This document shows, in pieces, positions 46,442-59,398 of a stretch of DNA of 64,000 bases. The stretch is from Chrysomallon squamiferum (lineage: Eukaryota > Mollusca > Gastropoda > Neomphalida > Peltospiridae). Position 1 is the first letter of the stretch. The number at the start of each line of letters is the position of its first letter. The DNA lies in NCBI GenBank assembly GCA_012295275.1, contig CM022677.1, positions 8,235,630 through 8,299,629 on the forward strand. Direction: 5' to 3'. Below the pieces are notes generated by a model. It did no database searches. It was not told where the DNA came from and saw only the letters and a list, made by a program, of their open reading frames with translations. The translations under genes and the position numbers were made by a program.

Positions 46442-46599
46442 TGTGTCACTCTCCATCTATCTGTCTGTGTATCTGTCTATCCACCTACCTATCTACCTCT
46501 CAGATTACAGTGATAAGTGCAGGTGTAAGTAAAACATCAGTAAAAGAAATGATAAACACTGCATAAAACATTGATAATAAAGTAGCGATGATATTTTAT

Positions 46600-49020
46600 C
46601 TCACTGGGAGAGGTTCTGTGTATGCCTAAAATACTGAAGGATCTTAGATATTAATATTAATATTAATAAATGTATTTATATATTTATTTGTCCCTGTAAA
46701 CGGCAACTGAAATGGCCTTTGTATTGCAGTAATGAACAAAAAGGTGTTCTTGTTATTTACCACATATAATGGAACTGAACGACAATATTTATAGTTTATT
46801 TGCTTCAACCAGACCTGTTTATACTAATACATTTAAATTCAGCGAAAGAACCGTAATATTTTACATTTATATATAGCTCTCTAGATTATATCTAGTTGAA
46901 TATTAATTGGCTAACTAATTAATTTTTAGGGGAGTTAATTAAGAAGTAATCTGTAATAGCGCGGTATATTTCCAGAGTTAGATTTCCAGACTCATGTTTT
47001 CAATACAAAATATTACCGCTACGCCTCTGTTAACAAACATAAAACATGTAACATAAATAGTGATGACGGTTCTTATTTTCATAACGCCGTAGAAAATTAC
47101 ACCTACTTAGCTTTTCAGTGAAACATGTTAATAAAATGTCACATTAATATGGAAGCGTTCTCGACATTTTGGATTTCACAAATAATTCTACTGTTGTTTA
47201 TAAAAAGAGGCTAACCCGAAACCCAATCTATATTTCTGAATGTACACAGAGTTTTCACAGTAAAATCACACCTGTAATGTTTAGGATCGAATACTGTTTT
47301 TTCGTGGGGTGTTTTCGTGTTGTTGTTTTTTCTCTTCCTGACAGAAGTAGTAATAGAAAAAAGTATTATTTTTAAATTCCTAGCATAGCGTTGGGTATAT
47401 TTTACAAATATACTTTTTCTAAGCTGGAGTCAATGAGATGGAGAAAGATGAAGGTGATTTTCATTAATTACACCACAGATTGTGTTTTTAATTAGTGTTC
47501 TGGTAATTAATATTTAGTAAGTATATTTTAAAAATTCTGGTAGTTGTTCGCCCTGTACAACGGCGAGTGTTTTGTGAAGAAACGTTTGGGTGAAACTTGT
47601 GAAGACAAGTCGGACTGTTCAGACGTATAGCTAGCTGACTGTTTCATTAAAAAAAAATCTTTTGTTCTTCCAAAATCAGTGTCGAGTCATGATAAAATTC
47701 GTATTGGAGTAATTACTGAAACACGAAACTTAGACGTACAGTGAAGTTTTTGAGACATAATTTGTGACGGTGGACAGAGTTTACGTTCTATAAACAAATA
47801 AGATTTCAGTTCTATATGAATAAGCTGAGGTTCAACCAAAAATAGCATGATATAGTATAAAAAAATATATACCTGAAATAATCATTTTATTTCCTTTCTC
47901 ACTTTTTTCTTTTTCCCTTGTTTCAGTAGTCTTTCTTAATTTTTATTTTATTATCATTTTAATTAGTATTATTGTAGTTTTTGTTGTTTACAAAAATAAA
48001 TAACAACATTAAATTCTGTGATTCAAATAAAGTATAACTTCTCACGTGTTCAGTATTAACAGTTATTTATTTCTGAATTTACAAGTCGAGCTATAAAATG
48101 CCACTATAAAATAAAAGGTCAGATAATGATTAAAGTGATATTTGATTAACAACAGAACACATTTCCCTAAAAAAAATCTGCATGATGCTGAAAACTGAGC
48201 TTTTACTTTATAAGAATCGATTCATTTTGTTGATAAATTGATAAATGATGTTATGATGTAAACATGAGCGCAGTTGTAACAGGTAATTTGAAACTGGACG
48301 GCGACATTTACTGTTGTTATTAACATTATTCTTGAAAAGCCGATAATATTCCTTTAGCTGTATCCAAGATTATACTGACAATTTAATATATATTATATAT
48401 ATGATGCAAATCAGAGGTAAATCTCAATAAAATATCGATGTAAACAGCGGTCCTTTTATTAAGATGGAACGTAATTTCCGCCTCAGTCTCAATTTATTTG
48501 TATAAGCTGCAAAGCTGGTAGTAAATAAAAATGTAAATTCCGTCCTGTAGTCTCAAATTATCTTAAGAAATCTACGCTCATCGAAGATAAATGTTATAAA
48601 TATACTGTCAATATCTCATTGATTAAACTTCCATAACGCCGTACAAATAAAGAAAATAACACGTTATTTTATAATCACGTCTCATTTTTATTCGTATAAA
48701 CTTTGCCAGTATTAGAAAATTTACATATATATATATATATAAAACAAAGTGTAGAATTAGGGTAAATAATATGATATTTTATATTCATTTCAAAATGTTC
48801 ACCTTTTCCTGTATTTTTTATTTAACATTATCTTAGCCTCGGAAACTTGTTTTCTAGGTAGACTGTAAAACTGATGACGTAATCGAGACCTCACGTGACA
48901 CTTTGCGTCTGCTACAAATAATATCGAATGATAATTTTAAATAAGAAATATTTACTTGTTGACAGTACTATACAAAACCAAAGCAGATATCAGACGATGA
49001 AACCTACAGAACCCTCAGTA
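46600..49020 (+). repeat. Dispersed repeat family, copy 3
   Basis: GATGACGTAATCGAGACCTC at about 48874, followed by CTTTGCGTCTGCTA, matches copies at 35167 and 37263. In addition 47217-47285 (CCAATCTATATTTCTGAATG, then GTACACAGAG) matches 42787-42855 in the same orientation. Noncoding, with approximate limits. Confidence 0.5.
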
Positions 49021-49332
49021 ATGGATCTACTGAAACAAGGGAAAAAGAAAAAAGTCAGAAAGGAAATAAAATTATTATTTCAGGCATATATTTTTTTATA
49101 CTATATCATCCTGTAAAATGTACATTCATTTTTATTTTCATACATAATAGAAAATAATTTATGAACATTGCAAAAGTAATTTAAAATAATTAATTTTAAA
49201 ATGAACATACAACATTGAAACAAGTTTTATAGGAGATACACAGAAAGTATATAAACCGTTAGGGAGATGTACATAAAGAAAGTGTTAAAGCTGTATAAAA
49301 TGTATGGATTGGTAGTGAAACAGATGAACAGA

Positions 49333-49391
<59 letters not shown>

Positions 49392-49930
49392 ATGGAAATT
49401 TATATTTTGTATGTGTTTTCAGAGGGCATGGTAGGAGAAATAGATGCAGACATAGAGAGAGATGTGAATATGAAGGGATGAGTTGGTACATGTTCTGTGA
49501 GAAAGAGTTAATGTGTTTGTTGTCAAATAACTGCTGCATGTGAAAGACAGTGTCCTTGTTTATGTATAAATAAATACAAGTTCCAAGTGTTTTGTTTGTT
49601 GTTGCCTTTTCAAGAAATGAACCGAAAAATGATATAAAAATAGAGATAGAAAACCAGAATTAATAATTGGATTATTTTAATGATTTATTATTATATTATT
49701 GTTCTGATTTTAAATTAACTTAAAAAGATATTTGAAAATAGCTGAAATTAATCAGATTAAAAAATATTTTTAGCACCAATTAAAACCACGTCTTTTTTGC
49801 AATAATTTTTATTTTAAAGAAAATGAAAATGAAATTATGTATGTCTATAATAATAATAATAATTCATTATTTTTACTAAATTATCTTTAACGTCTTTGTA
49901 AATATACAAAAAAGACTGAGTGTGGAGAGC
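49021..49930. other. Intergenic; (TG)n at 49334-49388
   Basis: TG microsatellite of about 55 bp. No gene supported. Confidence 0.7.

Positions 49931-50008
<78 letters not shown>
49929..50008. repeat. (GA)n microsatellite
   Basis: A GA tract of about 78 bp preceded by GTGGAGAGCGCG. Confidence 0.97.
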
Positions 50009-50009
<1 letters not shown>

Positions 50010-51489
50010 ATACATGTTTGTTTACCTAACTCAAATAAGAAGTGTATATATATAAATAATGATTATGTCAGATTATCTTTTGCTAGTTGACAACAAATAC
50101 AGAAGACGTTGATCAATATATACATAATAAAAATAAAAACATACAAAGTCTATGCTTCATTTTTTCTTATATTTTTTAAAAATTATTTGAATGTGCCTTA
50201 ACATTTTTAATATTAAGAAAGTGAAACAATTTCAGAAATATTTTCCATTTTCATTATTATTTTTAAATAAGATGCAATGTGTTTGAATTTGTGAATGTCA
50301 GGATTTAAAACAGTTAAGAACAAATAATGATTTTTTTTTTATTAAGAAATATTTGTACTGCCATCCATTTATGTAACATAACCTGGCTATATTTTATTGT
50401 TGATCAAAAACACCAAACATTGCTAAAAATATTTAAAGTACTGAATTTGCATAATCTTACAATATCTCTCTTAGAATAAACTATACAAATCTGAATGAAA
50501 GCTCGAGAAATATTTAGTATTACACTATAACAAAACATGAGGTGCTAGATTTTTGAATAAATGAACCAGTTTCATATATATATATTTTATTTATTTATTT
50601 ATTTATTTATTATTTTCATTTTTTTCCCCCAGCTTTTTAATTGAATTAAACAGAAAATACAGATTATAAAAAATTAGAAGACATTTCAATTTGTACATTT
50701 TTAAACTAATTTTTTGAATTGTTCCAAAATGTAAAAGGCAAATTATAAAATATTTGGGAAAATTTCATTTATGTACATTTTTTTCTCTTATTATTTCATT
50801 TCATTTTTTATCGTTTTTAAATTATTATTTCTTATTTTTAAAGATTAGTTACTGAAATAATTTTATTATTCTTTCTAAATTAGAAAAGCAAATTATAAAA
50901 GCCGGCAGCAATGTCTAAACAGAAATAACTGACTATTTAAGTTTTATTATCTAGACAGTTTATAAGTAAATTAACTTGAAGATCATCAGGTTTCTTCTAA
51001 TTAAAAATAACAAAGTCATGATTAATGCTATTAAAATTTTAATTTAGTTATTTATATTATTATTATTTTATTTTTTAGAAATATGTACACAATGATCACC
51101 CCAGCAAAACCATGTTTTGTTTTTTTTTCATTTTCTGTGGGGTTTTTTTTAAATAATATGAAAAAAGAAAAATTTTTTATTTTTTACCCCAAACCTCGAT
51201 TTTCCCCTGATTTTTTTAAAACAGATTCAGTTGTTGATACAAATTTTTAATTACCACTAATTACAAAATTTTCAATCATATTTACATTGATTACCCCCAG
51301 CAAATCCTTGATTTCCCCCTGATTTAAACAATAGTTAAAAAAAAGATAGAAGAAATGTTTTGTGTTGTTTTTTGGTTTTTTTTTAATAATGATTTAAATA
51401 ATATAAAAATTAGATGATTATAAAAATTAATACTTCTATGCATTATCAAATTCATTTGAACTTATTTACAAAGATGGCATTCCATAGCA
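50009..51489. other. Intergenic, AT-rich
   Basis: No gene. A pair of similar CCCCAG/CCTTGATTTCCCCCTGATTT-type segments (about 51185-51215 and 51295-51325) is a short imperfect direct repeat. Confidence 0.6.
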
Positions 51490-51804
51490 ATGATGAATCT
51501 CCATTCATCTTTCAGCGAAAAAGTTAAAATAACCAAGCACACATCAATGATAAAAACAGTGCAAGCTGCTATGAAGTACAATGTGTACACTGGATGTTCT
51601 GATCACATTGACAATGCAGTCTCTTGGAGATCACTGAGTTTTTCAAATTCAAATTACATTTCAGACAGATTTTCTCTTGAAAGTGTTGAGCTTTCTCTGG
51701 ACAGGGAAGACTGTGATGTAATAGCATTCTGGTGCTCTAGTGAACCTTTTCTGAAAATGTGTCTTACAACATTTTCAACTGAAGTGCTGGCTGAGGCAGC
51801 TTGA
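51490..51804 (+). CDS. Orphan open frame, 104 codons, unknown
   Basis: An ATG-to-TGA frame of 104 codons without low complexity, in DNA where such frames are rare. It begins MMNLHSSFSEKVKITKHTSM and contains YNVYTGCSDHIDNAVSWRSL and CDVIAFWCSSEPFLKMCLTT. Serine-rich with five cysteines, no signal peptide and no membrane segment. Upstream the frame closes at once, so it may be a last exon, a retrocopied fragment or a small gene. The AATATAATATTC downstream is not a good polyA signal. I do not recognise it. Confidence 0.35.
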   Translation: MMNLHSSFSEKVKITKHTSMIKTVQAAMKYNVYTGCSDHIDNAVSWRSLSFSNSNYISDRFSLESVELSLDREDCDVIAFWCSSEPFLKMCLTTFSTEVLAEAA

Positions 51805-53560
51805 ATCTGTTGTCTAGGATCCTACAACAAAATATAATATTCATTAATAAACTAAACATAAAATAAAGTGCAAGTAGTATTTTTGTTGTCAATATTTCAC
51901 TGTCTTATCAAGTAGAATTTTAGACCACATTTTTATTTTTTTGATACTATTTTAATAATAAAAATAATTTATTAAATGGTTTTATATTCTTAGTTTAATT
52001 TTATTTTTTGACTTTGACATAAAAGCATTAAAAGAGCAATACACCAGTAAGAGAGATTACAAAATATGTTTTTATATATTTGAATAATTCTATTAACTTG
52101 CTAAAATTTTGATATTTACACTGTTTTAGTCTTTTAGTCCAGTTTACGATGACTGCCAGGAATATTAATTAAATAAACATTTTAAACATATATAGTTATT
52201 ACATTAGACAGTAAGAAAATGGTCTTCTAATACTGATTCTACTTGAAATACTAACATACTAGCATGATGGAAATACATTTGAGATTATTCTTATGATCTT
52301 TAATTAACCTTTAACAATCGTTTACATCATTTACAATAAATTATTTGATTAATTAAAATATTTAATTGTAACATACTTTCCTGCCACTTTAATTAATAAA
52401 ATATTTAATTGTAACATTTTCCTGCCACTTTAATATAATAAAATATTTTGCCCTTTTTTCAATTTGAGTGAGATATTACTAACAACAAATTACACATGTT
52501 CTGTTCACTACTCTATTAGGCTGTCATGCAAATTATTACAAGGTTTGTTTGTGCATAAACCATTATTAAATTGATTCTATACTATCTAAAGTAATCATCA
52601 TTTATGAGACATTTATATAAAATTTTCAATACTATTCTGAGCATAAAAATAAATTTTGCTACTTTTAATTAAAATCCTTCAAATGAGCTATAAAACATAA
52701 AAGTGAATAAATAAAACATACCTTTATAGGAGCATTCAATCCACACATAGACATGGATATTTTTGATCTTGGACAAAAGAAATTAAACTCATTCTTAATT
52801 AATGAAAATAAATAAAACAATAGTTATATAGATTATATTTTTAATTTTAAAAAAAAAAAAAAAAAAAAAAACAAAAACACACACACAACAAACTACTACA
52901 AAAAAAAAACAACAAATAATAGAACTTTCACCTTATAAATTGTCTTCTTTAGTGTTGAAAAATGCATTTTAAACCCCAACACAATAATTAAGTAGCATCA
53001 GTGACAACAAAGATATGAATAAATTCTTAAAAGCTTTTAATTTACAAACAAATAATTTATATTATTTTTACTTAAAAAAAATCTGAATTAACAGTCTTTT
53101 TCATCAATGTATATCTGATTAGGCTAACAATAAAAAAATAAAAAAATAAAAAAAGTAAAAATAAAAATGCTAGTAACTACTAATTATTTCTTACCTTAAT
53201 TTTTATACAAGTCTCATTATCATCTTTGTCAGTTAAAGAGGTGACACATGTGAAAGGAAAAAGAAAAGACAGTGTTAACTTACTTGGTCTCTTCAAGTTC
53301 TGTTTGATCTTTTTTGTGTGGTTGTTTAATCAACACAAATAACCATTACTTCACATGCATGGAAATGAAAGTCATGTCCCTCATCTCTCTGTGAAAATAT
53401 ATAATGTGTATTAGTATTAAAGGTATTTTATCTGTTTTTATCAATGTAAATTATTGCTAAATATACGCAAGTATGCAACATAAAATATAAAGGGTAAAAA
53501 GAGAAAAAATAAGAGTAAAACTGTAAGTGGAGAAAGTGAACAGAAAATAAGGGTAAGCAG
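51805..53560. other. Intergenic, AT-rich
   Basis: Poly-A runs at about 52851-52870 and AAAATA repeats near 53127-53165. The sequence TTTAATTGTAACATNTTCCT is duplicated at about 52362 and 52405. No gene. Confidence 0.6.
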
Positions 53561-53594
53561 TAGCCAAGCTGGTCAAGAAGTCGCTATTACAAGG

Positions 53595-54697
53595 ATGTCA
53601 AATACACAGAATAACGAGATCTTCATCTGCACCATTTTATCAGTCAACACCAGTTCAAGAGTCTCAGCAGTCACAGTATGGACAATACAGTATCCTGGTT
53701 TAATTTCACCAGTTGTGAACAGTCAAGATGTCAGTAAAAAATTAGATACTTTGACTAGAAAGTTAGCAAAGTTCTATAATGTAACAACTGAATAGTATGG
53801 AAATAACTGTACAAGATATCAGTGGTAAACTGACTGATATTAAGAAAAAGGTACAAGATATGGAAAAGGGTATGAATTACATTCACTAACAGTTTGAAAG
53901 GAATAAAAAAACTTGGAGATTTGAAATCTGTTGTGTCAGATATGAACAGTTTCTACCTGTGAAATGAGAGATAATAATAACAGTATGAAACAACAAATAT
54001 GTGAATTAAAACCTGAGTTTGGAAACTTAAGAGAAAATTACCTACAAACTGGCTTCATGTCTGACAATTTAATCTATAGTGGGATACCAAAGAAAGATGA
54101 GGAACACACAGATGAGGAGTTGAAAAGTTTTATAAAAAATGAAATGAAAGTGGAAAATAATATCGATGTTCACAGAGTGAACAACTGGGTAAGAAGTTTG
54201 ATGTATATATAAGGCCTGTTGTTGCTAAATTCATTTTGTATAAATTGTGAGAAGAGCTGCACCCAAAACACTGATAAACAAGCAATACAGGGTTAATGAA
54301 CAATTCCTGAAAGAAACTAATGACAGGAAAAAATTACTATATCCAAATTACAGCAAAATGGCAAGGAAAAAGACTGGTCTTAAATGGTGATAAACTGTGT
54401 ATCAAGGTCAGGCTGTTTACACTGGGACAGTTCAGGCCAGAAGCCAGTAACACAAACATAACAACTCAGTCAACACAAACAAGACAACAGAGATCACACA
54501 ACACAAACATAACAACTCAGCCAACAGAAACAAGACAACAGAGATCACACAACACAAACCAAACTCTGACTGAGACAAGTCAGTTCACTCAGTGCAACAC
54601 AACAATGGAGGAGGACAAGTCTTACCAAGTGAAAACAGTGTTGAGCAAATGTCAGAAAACTCTCTCATTTGTAAAAATACCCCAACAAAAATCATAA
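53595..54697 (+). pseudogene. LINE ORF1-like protein, broken
   Basis: Fragments include KLDTLTRKLAKFYN (helical), DISGKLTDIKKKVQDMEKGM (coiled coil), then RENYLQTGFMSDNLIYSGIP and EELKSFIKNEMKVEN with IDVHRVNNW. In other frames IRPVVAKFILYKL and RVNEQFLKETNDRKK follow. The ENL-x-Y-x-GIPE / HR-x-G / RP-x-VAKF / EI-x-RRKKLLP layout is that of L1-type ORF1 proteins with a coiled coil and RNA-binding domain. A Thr/Gln/Asn-rich stretch with a 54-bp repeat (54455-54560) ends the frame. Several stops and frameshifts. Confidence 0.65.
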
Positions 54698-54747
54698 AGA
54701 AGTAACCTGTTAAGTTTTAAAAATAATAGAGATTAATGTGTTGAGGT

Positions 54748-55197
54748 TTGGTAATTAAGCTTAAAGATACTCTGTTTCTTGAAACCACCATTAATATTCT
54801 TCATTATGAAGTATATGCTAAAAAGACAGTTGTTTTTTTATCTCAACGTAAATCTGGGGGTATAGTTGTATACATAAGAACTTATCTACTAAAATATATG
54901 AATATTGTCGAATCACAGTGTAAATGTATTATTTGGCTGGGCACACAAGGTGGGGTTTTACACACAGACGATATTTTAATTGGTATTGCATATATTCCAC
55001 CAGAGAATTCATGTTATTCATCATCTGATGCTTTTGACAGATTGAAAATGTATATTTCTCATTTGTGAGTAACTATAACATGATCTGTCTTACTGGTGTC
55101 TTCAACAGCTGATGATAAAGATTTTCTTATTATGGAAGAAAATGAATATAGTGGTTTAATCACTGATGATGTATTTGAACTTGAGAGGTTAAATATA
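54748..55197 (+). pseudogene. LINE endonuclease domain, 5' part
   Basis: The frame reads VVFLSQRKSGGIVVYIRTYL, then DDILIGIAYIPPENSCYSSS, matching the RxGGGxxxYIR...IGxxYIPPxxS pattern of the LINE apurinic endonuclease. Near 55085, MICLTGVFNS stands where GDFNS is expected, so a catalytic Asp is lost. The domain is cut at 55198 by the piggyBac insertion and resumes at 56211 with the FLDFC...GKDTSVIDYFIANVK segment. Confidence 0.75.
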
Positions 55198-55201
55198 TTA
55201 A

Positions 55202-56210
55202 CCCTTTGAACCCGCCAGGCCAGCTTTCCAGACTGAGCATACAGTATATATATAACCGCTCGTATGTCATTCGTATGTTGGAACCGTTTTGTGACCAGCA
55301 TTACTGTGTGTTTACAGACAGATTCTACACTAGTGTATATTTGTGTGAGTTTTTGCTGGAAAAGAGAGGAATCTGCCTTGTTCAATGGAATTGTAGCAGC
55401 AATTGTTTGGTGTGACAAAAAGCCCATTTATTTTGTAACTTTGCATTTATATTCCCCCCCCCAGTACATGTATAAAGATATGATAGTAAAGAGCACAGAA
55501 GACTTCCTGTGGGATGTCTGAAAGCTGTCAAAGTAAAAATGGATTCATTGGTGGCACATACCAAGCTGCATCAGAGCAGACTTGACGATGGAATGTTGTT
55601 ACATAAGGCCATGTTGTCTTACTATGAAGTGTTTTACTTGGGCTATGAATGATGCCTGTGTAATCATGTGGCCTTATCAGCTGCATAATCCCCAGGGGCA
55701 AAGAGTGTTTACATTGCATGTGTTTGTTGAAAAACTCTGCCATCAACTTGTGGGCTATTATCACCGTTACCAGTGAAAGTGAATCTGTACACAGACAAAC
55801 ACCTCCAAGATTACGGACCTCACAAGTTGGAAAGAGCCTCCCCATGCAACATCAAACAGTAGGTGTGTAGTGTGTCTGGAAAAGCACAACAAAATCCTAG
55901 TGCTGCCTATAAGGACTTTCCCACAAAGTCAAAAACAGTTTACTGGTGTAACTACTATAAGGCTTATTTGTGCATCGGGGTATCAAGCAAAATTGCTGGC
56001 TTGACTGAAACACGAAAGTTAAGTTTTTGAGGTAGAAGTGAAAAATGCAATAAACAACATGGAGTAGATATTGTATTTGTTTATTTATTGTAAACGACAA
56101 CAAAGTACCAGTACAAGAATGCAAATAACTCATAACTGACTTTTTTGCAAATTTTCACTGGGAGCTCAGGGTGAAGATCATGTAAGGATGGTGTCATAGG
56201 GTTCAAAGGG
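55202..56210 (+). mobile_element. piggyBac-like transposon, internally deleted
   Basis: The ends are CCCTTTGAACCC (55202-55213) and its perfect reverse complement GGGTTCAAAGGG (56199-56210), flanked on both sides by TTAA (55198-55201 and 56211-56214), the piggyBac target duplication. The coding remnant keeps parts of the transposase: YVIRMLEPFCDQHYCVFTDR then FYTSVYLCEFLLEKRG (matches the DNFYTS motif with its catalytic Asp), NDACVIMWPYQLHNPQGQ, and a C-terminal Cys-rich remnant VYWCNYYKAYLCIGV. The N-terminal half is gone and there are frameshifts. It is inserted in the LINE endonuclease. Confidence 0.9.
55206..56030 (+). pseudogene. piggyBac transposase remnant
   Basis: About the last half of a DDE_Tnp_1_7-type transposase, in at least three frames. 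The Asp of TDRFYTS is present. The VHN-like segment is degraded to MNDACVIMWPYQLHNP. The C-terminal zinc-binding cysteine domain is partial (CSVSGKAQQ...CNYYKAYLCIG). The coding sequence begins right at the terminal repeat, showing that the N-terminal part has been deleted. It cannot be functional. Confidence 0.8.
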
Positions 56211-56214
56211 TTAA

Positions 56215-57600
56215 AACAATGAGAATAAAAGCATAAAAAGAAAAATAACTATGGTCGTATTTTCCTTGATTTCTGTATAATTAAATAACATGTTTATTAT
56301 GAATGGGAAAGTAGGTAAAGACACTAGTGTCATAGATTACTTCATTGCAAATGTTAAATTCTTGTCCCTAACAGAAAAACCTTTCTATTCTGCCTTTATG
56401 TATCAAACTACATATGGAAATAAATCTTGAGAATACTGTAATTGATATTTCATCAAACTCTAAGGAAGTCCCAAGGAAATGGTTTAATGATTAAAAAGCA
56501 CGAATTTTGCGAAAATTTTGAAAAGCAGAAGCATTTGTTAATGATAATACCCCAAAAATTACAAAATTGCAAGGAAACAGATGTTGATTCTAAATTAATA
56601 AATAATACAGTCTCTGATTATAAATATTATATTTATAACTGCAGCCAAAACAACATTTGGAAAGAAACCACCTATAATACAATAAAGAAACATCCTTATA
56701 ATAAGGCCTGGTTTAAGGCAGCTTGTAAAGCTACAAAACAGGAAGTCAGGAAAGCCAGAAGAAGATATAAACAATATGGTTGAAGTACACTGAAAGCTGA
56801 CGAAGTATAAACAAACATTAAACAGAGCTGTTATGGAATATAGAATATCTATTAAACAAAAACTGAAAATACTAAAAACTTCAAATCCCAAAGAGTTCTA
56901 GTCAATTCTGAACAACAACAGGCAGAGACAGTCAAAAGCCGATGTGTATCAATTGATTCTTTATTTCACTTTTTCAAAACTCTTAATAGCAATGTTGATG
57001 AAACTTTGCCTGATCATATTACTAGAAGAACTATACACTCAAAGACAAGAAACTACTAATGATATTTTGAACAAAACTTTTTCAGCCAGGGAAAGATCTA
57101 GAGCAGTGAATTGACTCCATTGTAATCGATCAGGTTGAGAAGATTTTATTATTAATGAATATATTAAGCATACTGCTAATATTATGTTACCTTTATATGT
57201 ACTACTGTTTAATGTTATTCTTGACACAGCAATTACACCATCTGATTGGTATAGAAAAATAAAGGAGCTTGAAATGACCCTGAAAATGATAGACCTATTA
57301 TATTATTAAGCTGTTCAGATAAATTATTTACATCTGTACTTAATTCTAGATGAAACAAGTATGCAGATGAACAGACCTGATTTTAGAAAAACAAGCTGGA
57401 TTTTGTAAAAAAAACCGACAGACCTTATATTTTCTTTATACTCGCTAATTATTTTAATGAACAAATGTGAAAACAAATCATATTGTGCTTTTATTGATTT
57501 TGAGAAAGTGTTTGGTAGACTCTAGAGAATTGGATTACAGAATAAGTTAATTAGATCTGGCATAAATTAAAAATGTTTTAATGTCTTAGTGAATATACTC
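56215..57600 (+). pseudogene. LINE endonuclease end and reverse transcriptase, broken
   Basis: After the piggyBac element the reading continues with NNYGRIFLDFC. The basic connector HPYNKAWFKAACKATKQEVR, then KARRRYKQYG, spans 56690-56780. RT signatures follow: IINEYIKHTANIMLPLYVLL, FNVILDTAITPSDWYRKI, then KQAGFCKKNRQT and CAFIDFEKVFGRL (the AF-x-DF motif carrying the first catalytic Asp). The FADD box is missing because the copy stops at about 57600 against Tc1-like sequence. Many stops. Confidence 0.75.
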
Positions 57601-57604
57601 TCCC

Positions 57605-58260
57605 AAAAAAGAAATGCAATATGGTTGATTTCTTAGATAACTATTGTAAACTGACACATTCATGAATACACATATAAAAACTATGAATATAATGATGTAT
57701 AGCTTTTATTACAGTTGCCAAAAAGCAGGTAACACAAAATAAAGGCTATGATCGTGTTTATTAGCCAAACATTTGGAGGTGGTAGTGTGATGGTGTGGGC
57801 AGCAATCTCACACTGGCAGGACCAACCTGGTTCACATCCAAGGCAACTTAAAGGCACAGATATACTGAGATAAAATTTTGCAGCCATATGTCACTCTAAT
57901 TATGAATAATGGTACGCTATGTTCCAGCACAACAATGCGAGACCACATACAGCCTACCTCACTACATGACAATAACATTCAGGTCCTGCCCTGGCCCTCT
58001 AAATCTCTGGATTTGAACCCCATAGAGCATTTGTGGGATGAGTTGGATAGACGACTGAGGCAGCATCAACCACAGCCACAGAATCATGCTCAGTTGGCAT
58101 TATTACTACAGACAGAGTGGGCCACCATTCCACAAGGTGTAATTCGTAATGTCCTTACAGCCATGGGAAGGAGATGTCAGGCAGTTCTGGACTCCCATGG
58201 TGGGCACACAAGGTATTGATATTATACTGTTAAAACCTTGAACTTAACCTTTTCGGTGTA
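57605..58260 (+). pseudogene. Tc1/mariner transposase remnant
   Basis: Plus-strand blocks in order: FGGGSVMVWAAISH (about 57772-57812), FQHNNARPHTA (about 57920-57950), VLPWPSKSLDLNPIEHLWDE and LDRRLRQHQPQPQNHAQLAL, then a tail ending GGHTRY and TGA/TAT near 58219. These are the C-terminal two thirds of a Tc1-type DD34E transposase. The second catalytic Asp (usual FQ-x-DNARPHTA) has become Asn, and there is a frame change between HTA and LPWP. The Glu in NPIEHLW is kept. The terminal repeat is not identified. Confidence 0.85.
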
Positions 58261-58387
58261 ATACCATCAATATTAATGAACTGTGAAAGTGTGTGTAAAA
58301 TGTGAACATTTTGCTGCTTTCTGTTGATCCATTAGATAGATATTCCCAGTGTCAATAAAATCATCTTTTGTGGGGTTTTCTTGTTAG

Positions 58388-58931
<544 letters not shown>

Positions 58932-59398
58932 CTGAATGTTTTTTAAAGGTTTTAAAATGTGACTAAGTGGAAATGTTGGTGTTAAAGCTTGTGGCAGTTT
59001 AAGTCTTGGTCTGGCTGCTTTCAACAAAAACTCCAGTTTCACAAGAAGATTAGTCAGTTGACTCAAACTTTTTCTGCGTGTGTGGATGCACATCTTCCAT
59101 GCTGTCACCCTTACCGAAAGAAAGTTTTGAAACTAATTTCTTTTCTTTTCTCAGAATTGTTTCAGCAGTTTGTTCACTTTCTTTCTTAGACATTATTTTT
59201 ACTGAAAAACCTCTGGCAATGGGTGGTGGTGTTTCTGGTTTCTTTCCTATTCTGTCTGATTGTTTCTTGGCACAGTTTGAGTTTGAGTTTTCAGTGGTTG
59301 GTGTGGTGGTGTCAGTTTGTCTCGGGTCTAAATGTGGTACTGGTGTTGTTGTTGCCAACTGGTGTTTCTTTTTCACTGATGTGAAACCCATGTCAGTT
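58932..59398 (-). pseudogene. Exon M3, copy B
   Basis: On the minus strand, acceptor TATCCACAG precedes AACTGACATGGG at 59398 and donor ATTCAG/GTAAAC ends it at 58932, giving 467 nt. With AG from exon M2 it begins R-TDMGFTSVKKKHQ, then PVPHLDPRQTDTTTPTTENS, GKKPETPPPIARGFSVKIMS, KKESEQTAETILRKEKKLVS and KLSFGKGDSMEDVHPHT. A stop follows at KKFESTD. One base out of frame, QLTNLLVKLEFLLKAARPRL continues to the donor. So there is one frameshift. The first part looks disordered and basic, the last part helical. It lies downstream of M2 and M1 on the same strand in the expected order. Confidence 0.65.

Larger units (their letters stand above)
53561..57600 (+). mobile_element. Non-LTR retrotransposon (LINE), decayed, with nested insertion
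   Basis: The plus strand shows, in order, an ORF1-like region (53595-54690), an endonuclease region (54748-55197 and 56211-56420), the connecting basic region (56442-56783) and RT fragments (56900-57560). The order and motifs fit a LINE with an L1-type ORF1 protein. It is broken by many frameshifts and stops and by a piggyBac copy at 55202-56210. It ends where Tc1-like sequence begins. A second fragment of the same family lies at 59688-59940. Confidence 0.8.

Noticed and set aside
46301-46566. Frames rich in Tyr, Ile, Leu and Ser
   Set aside because: Products of the ATCT and AT microsatellites.
55059-56133. Minus-strand frames opposite the piggyBac element
   Set aside because: Shadows of the plus-strand transposase remnant, with no motif of their own.
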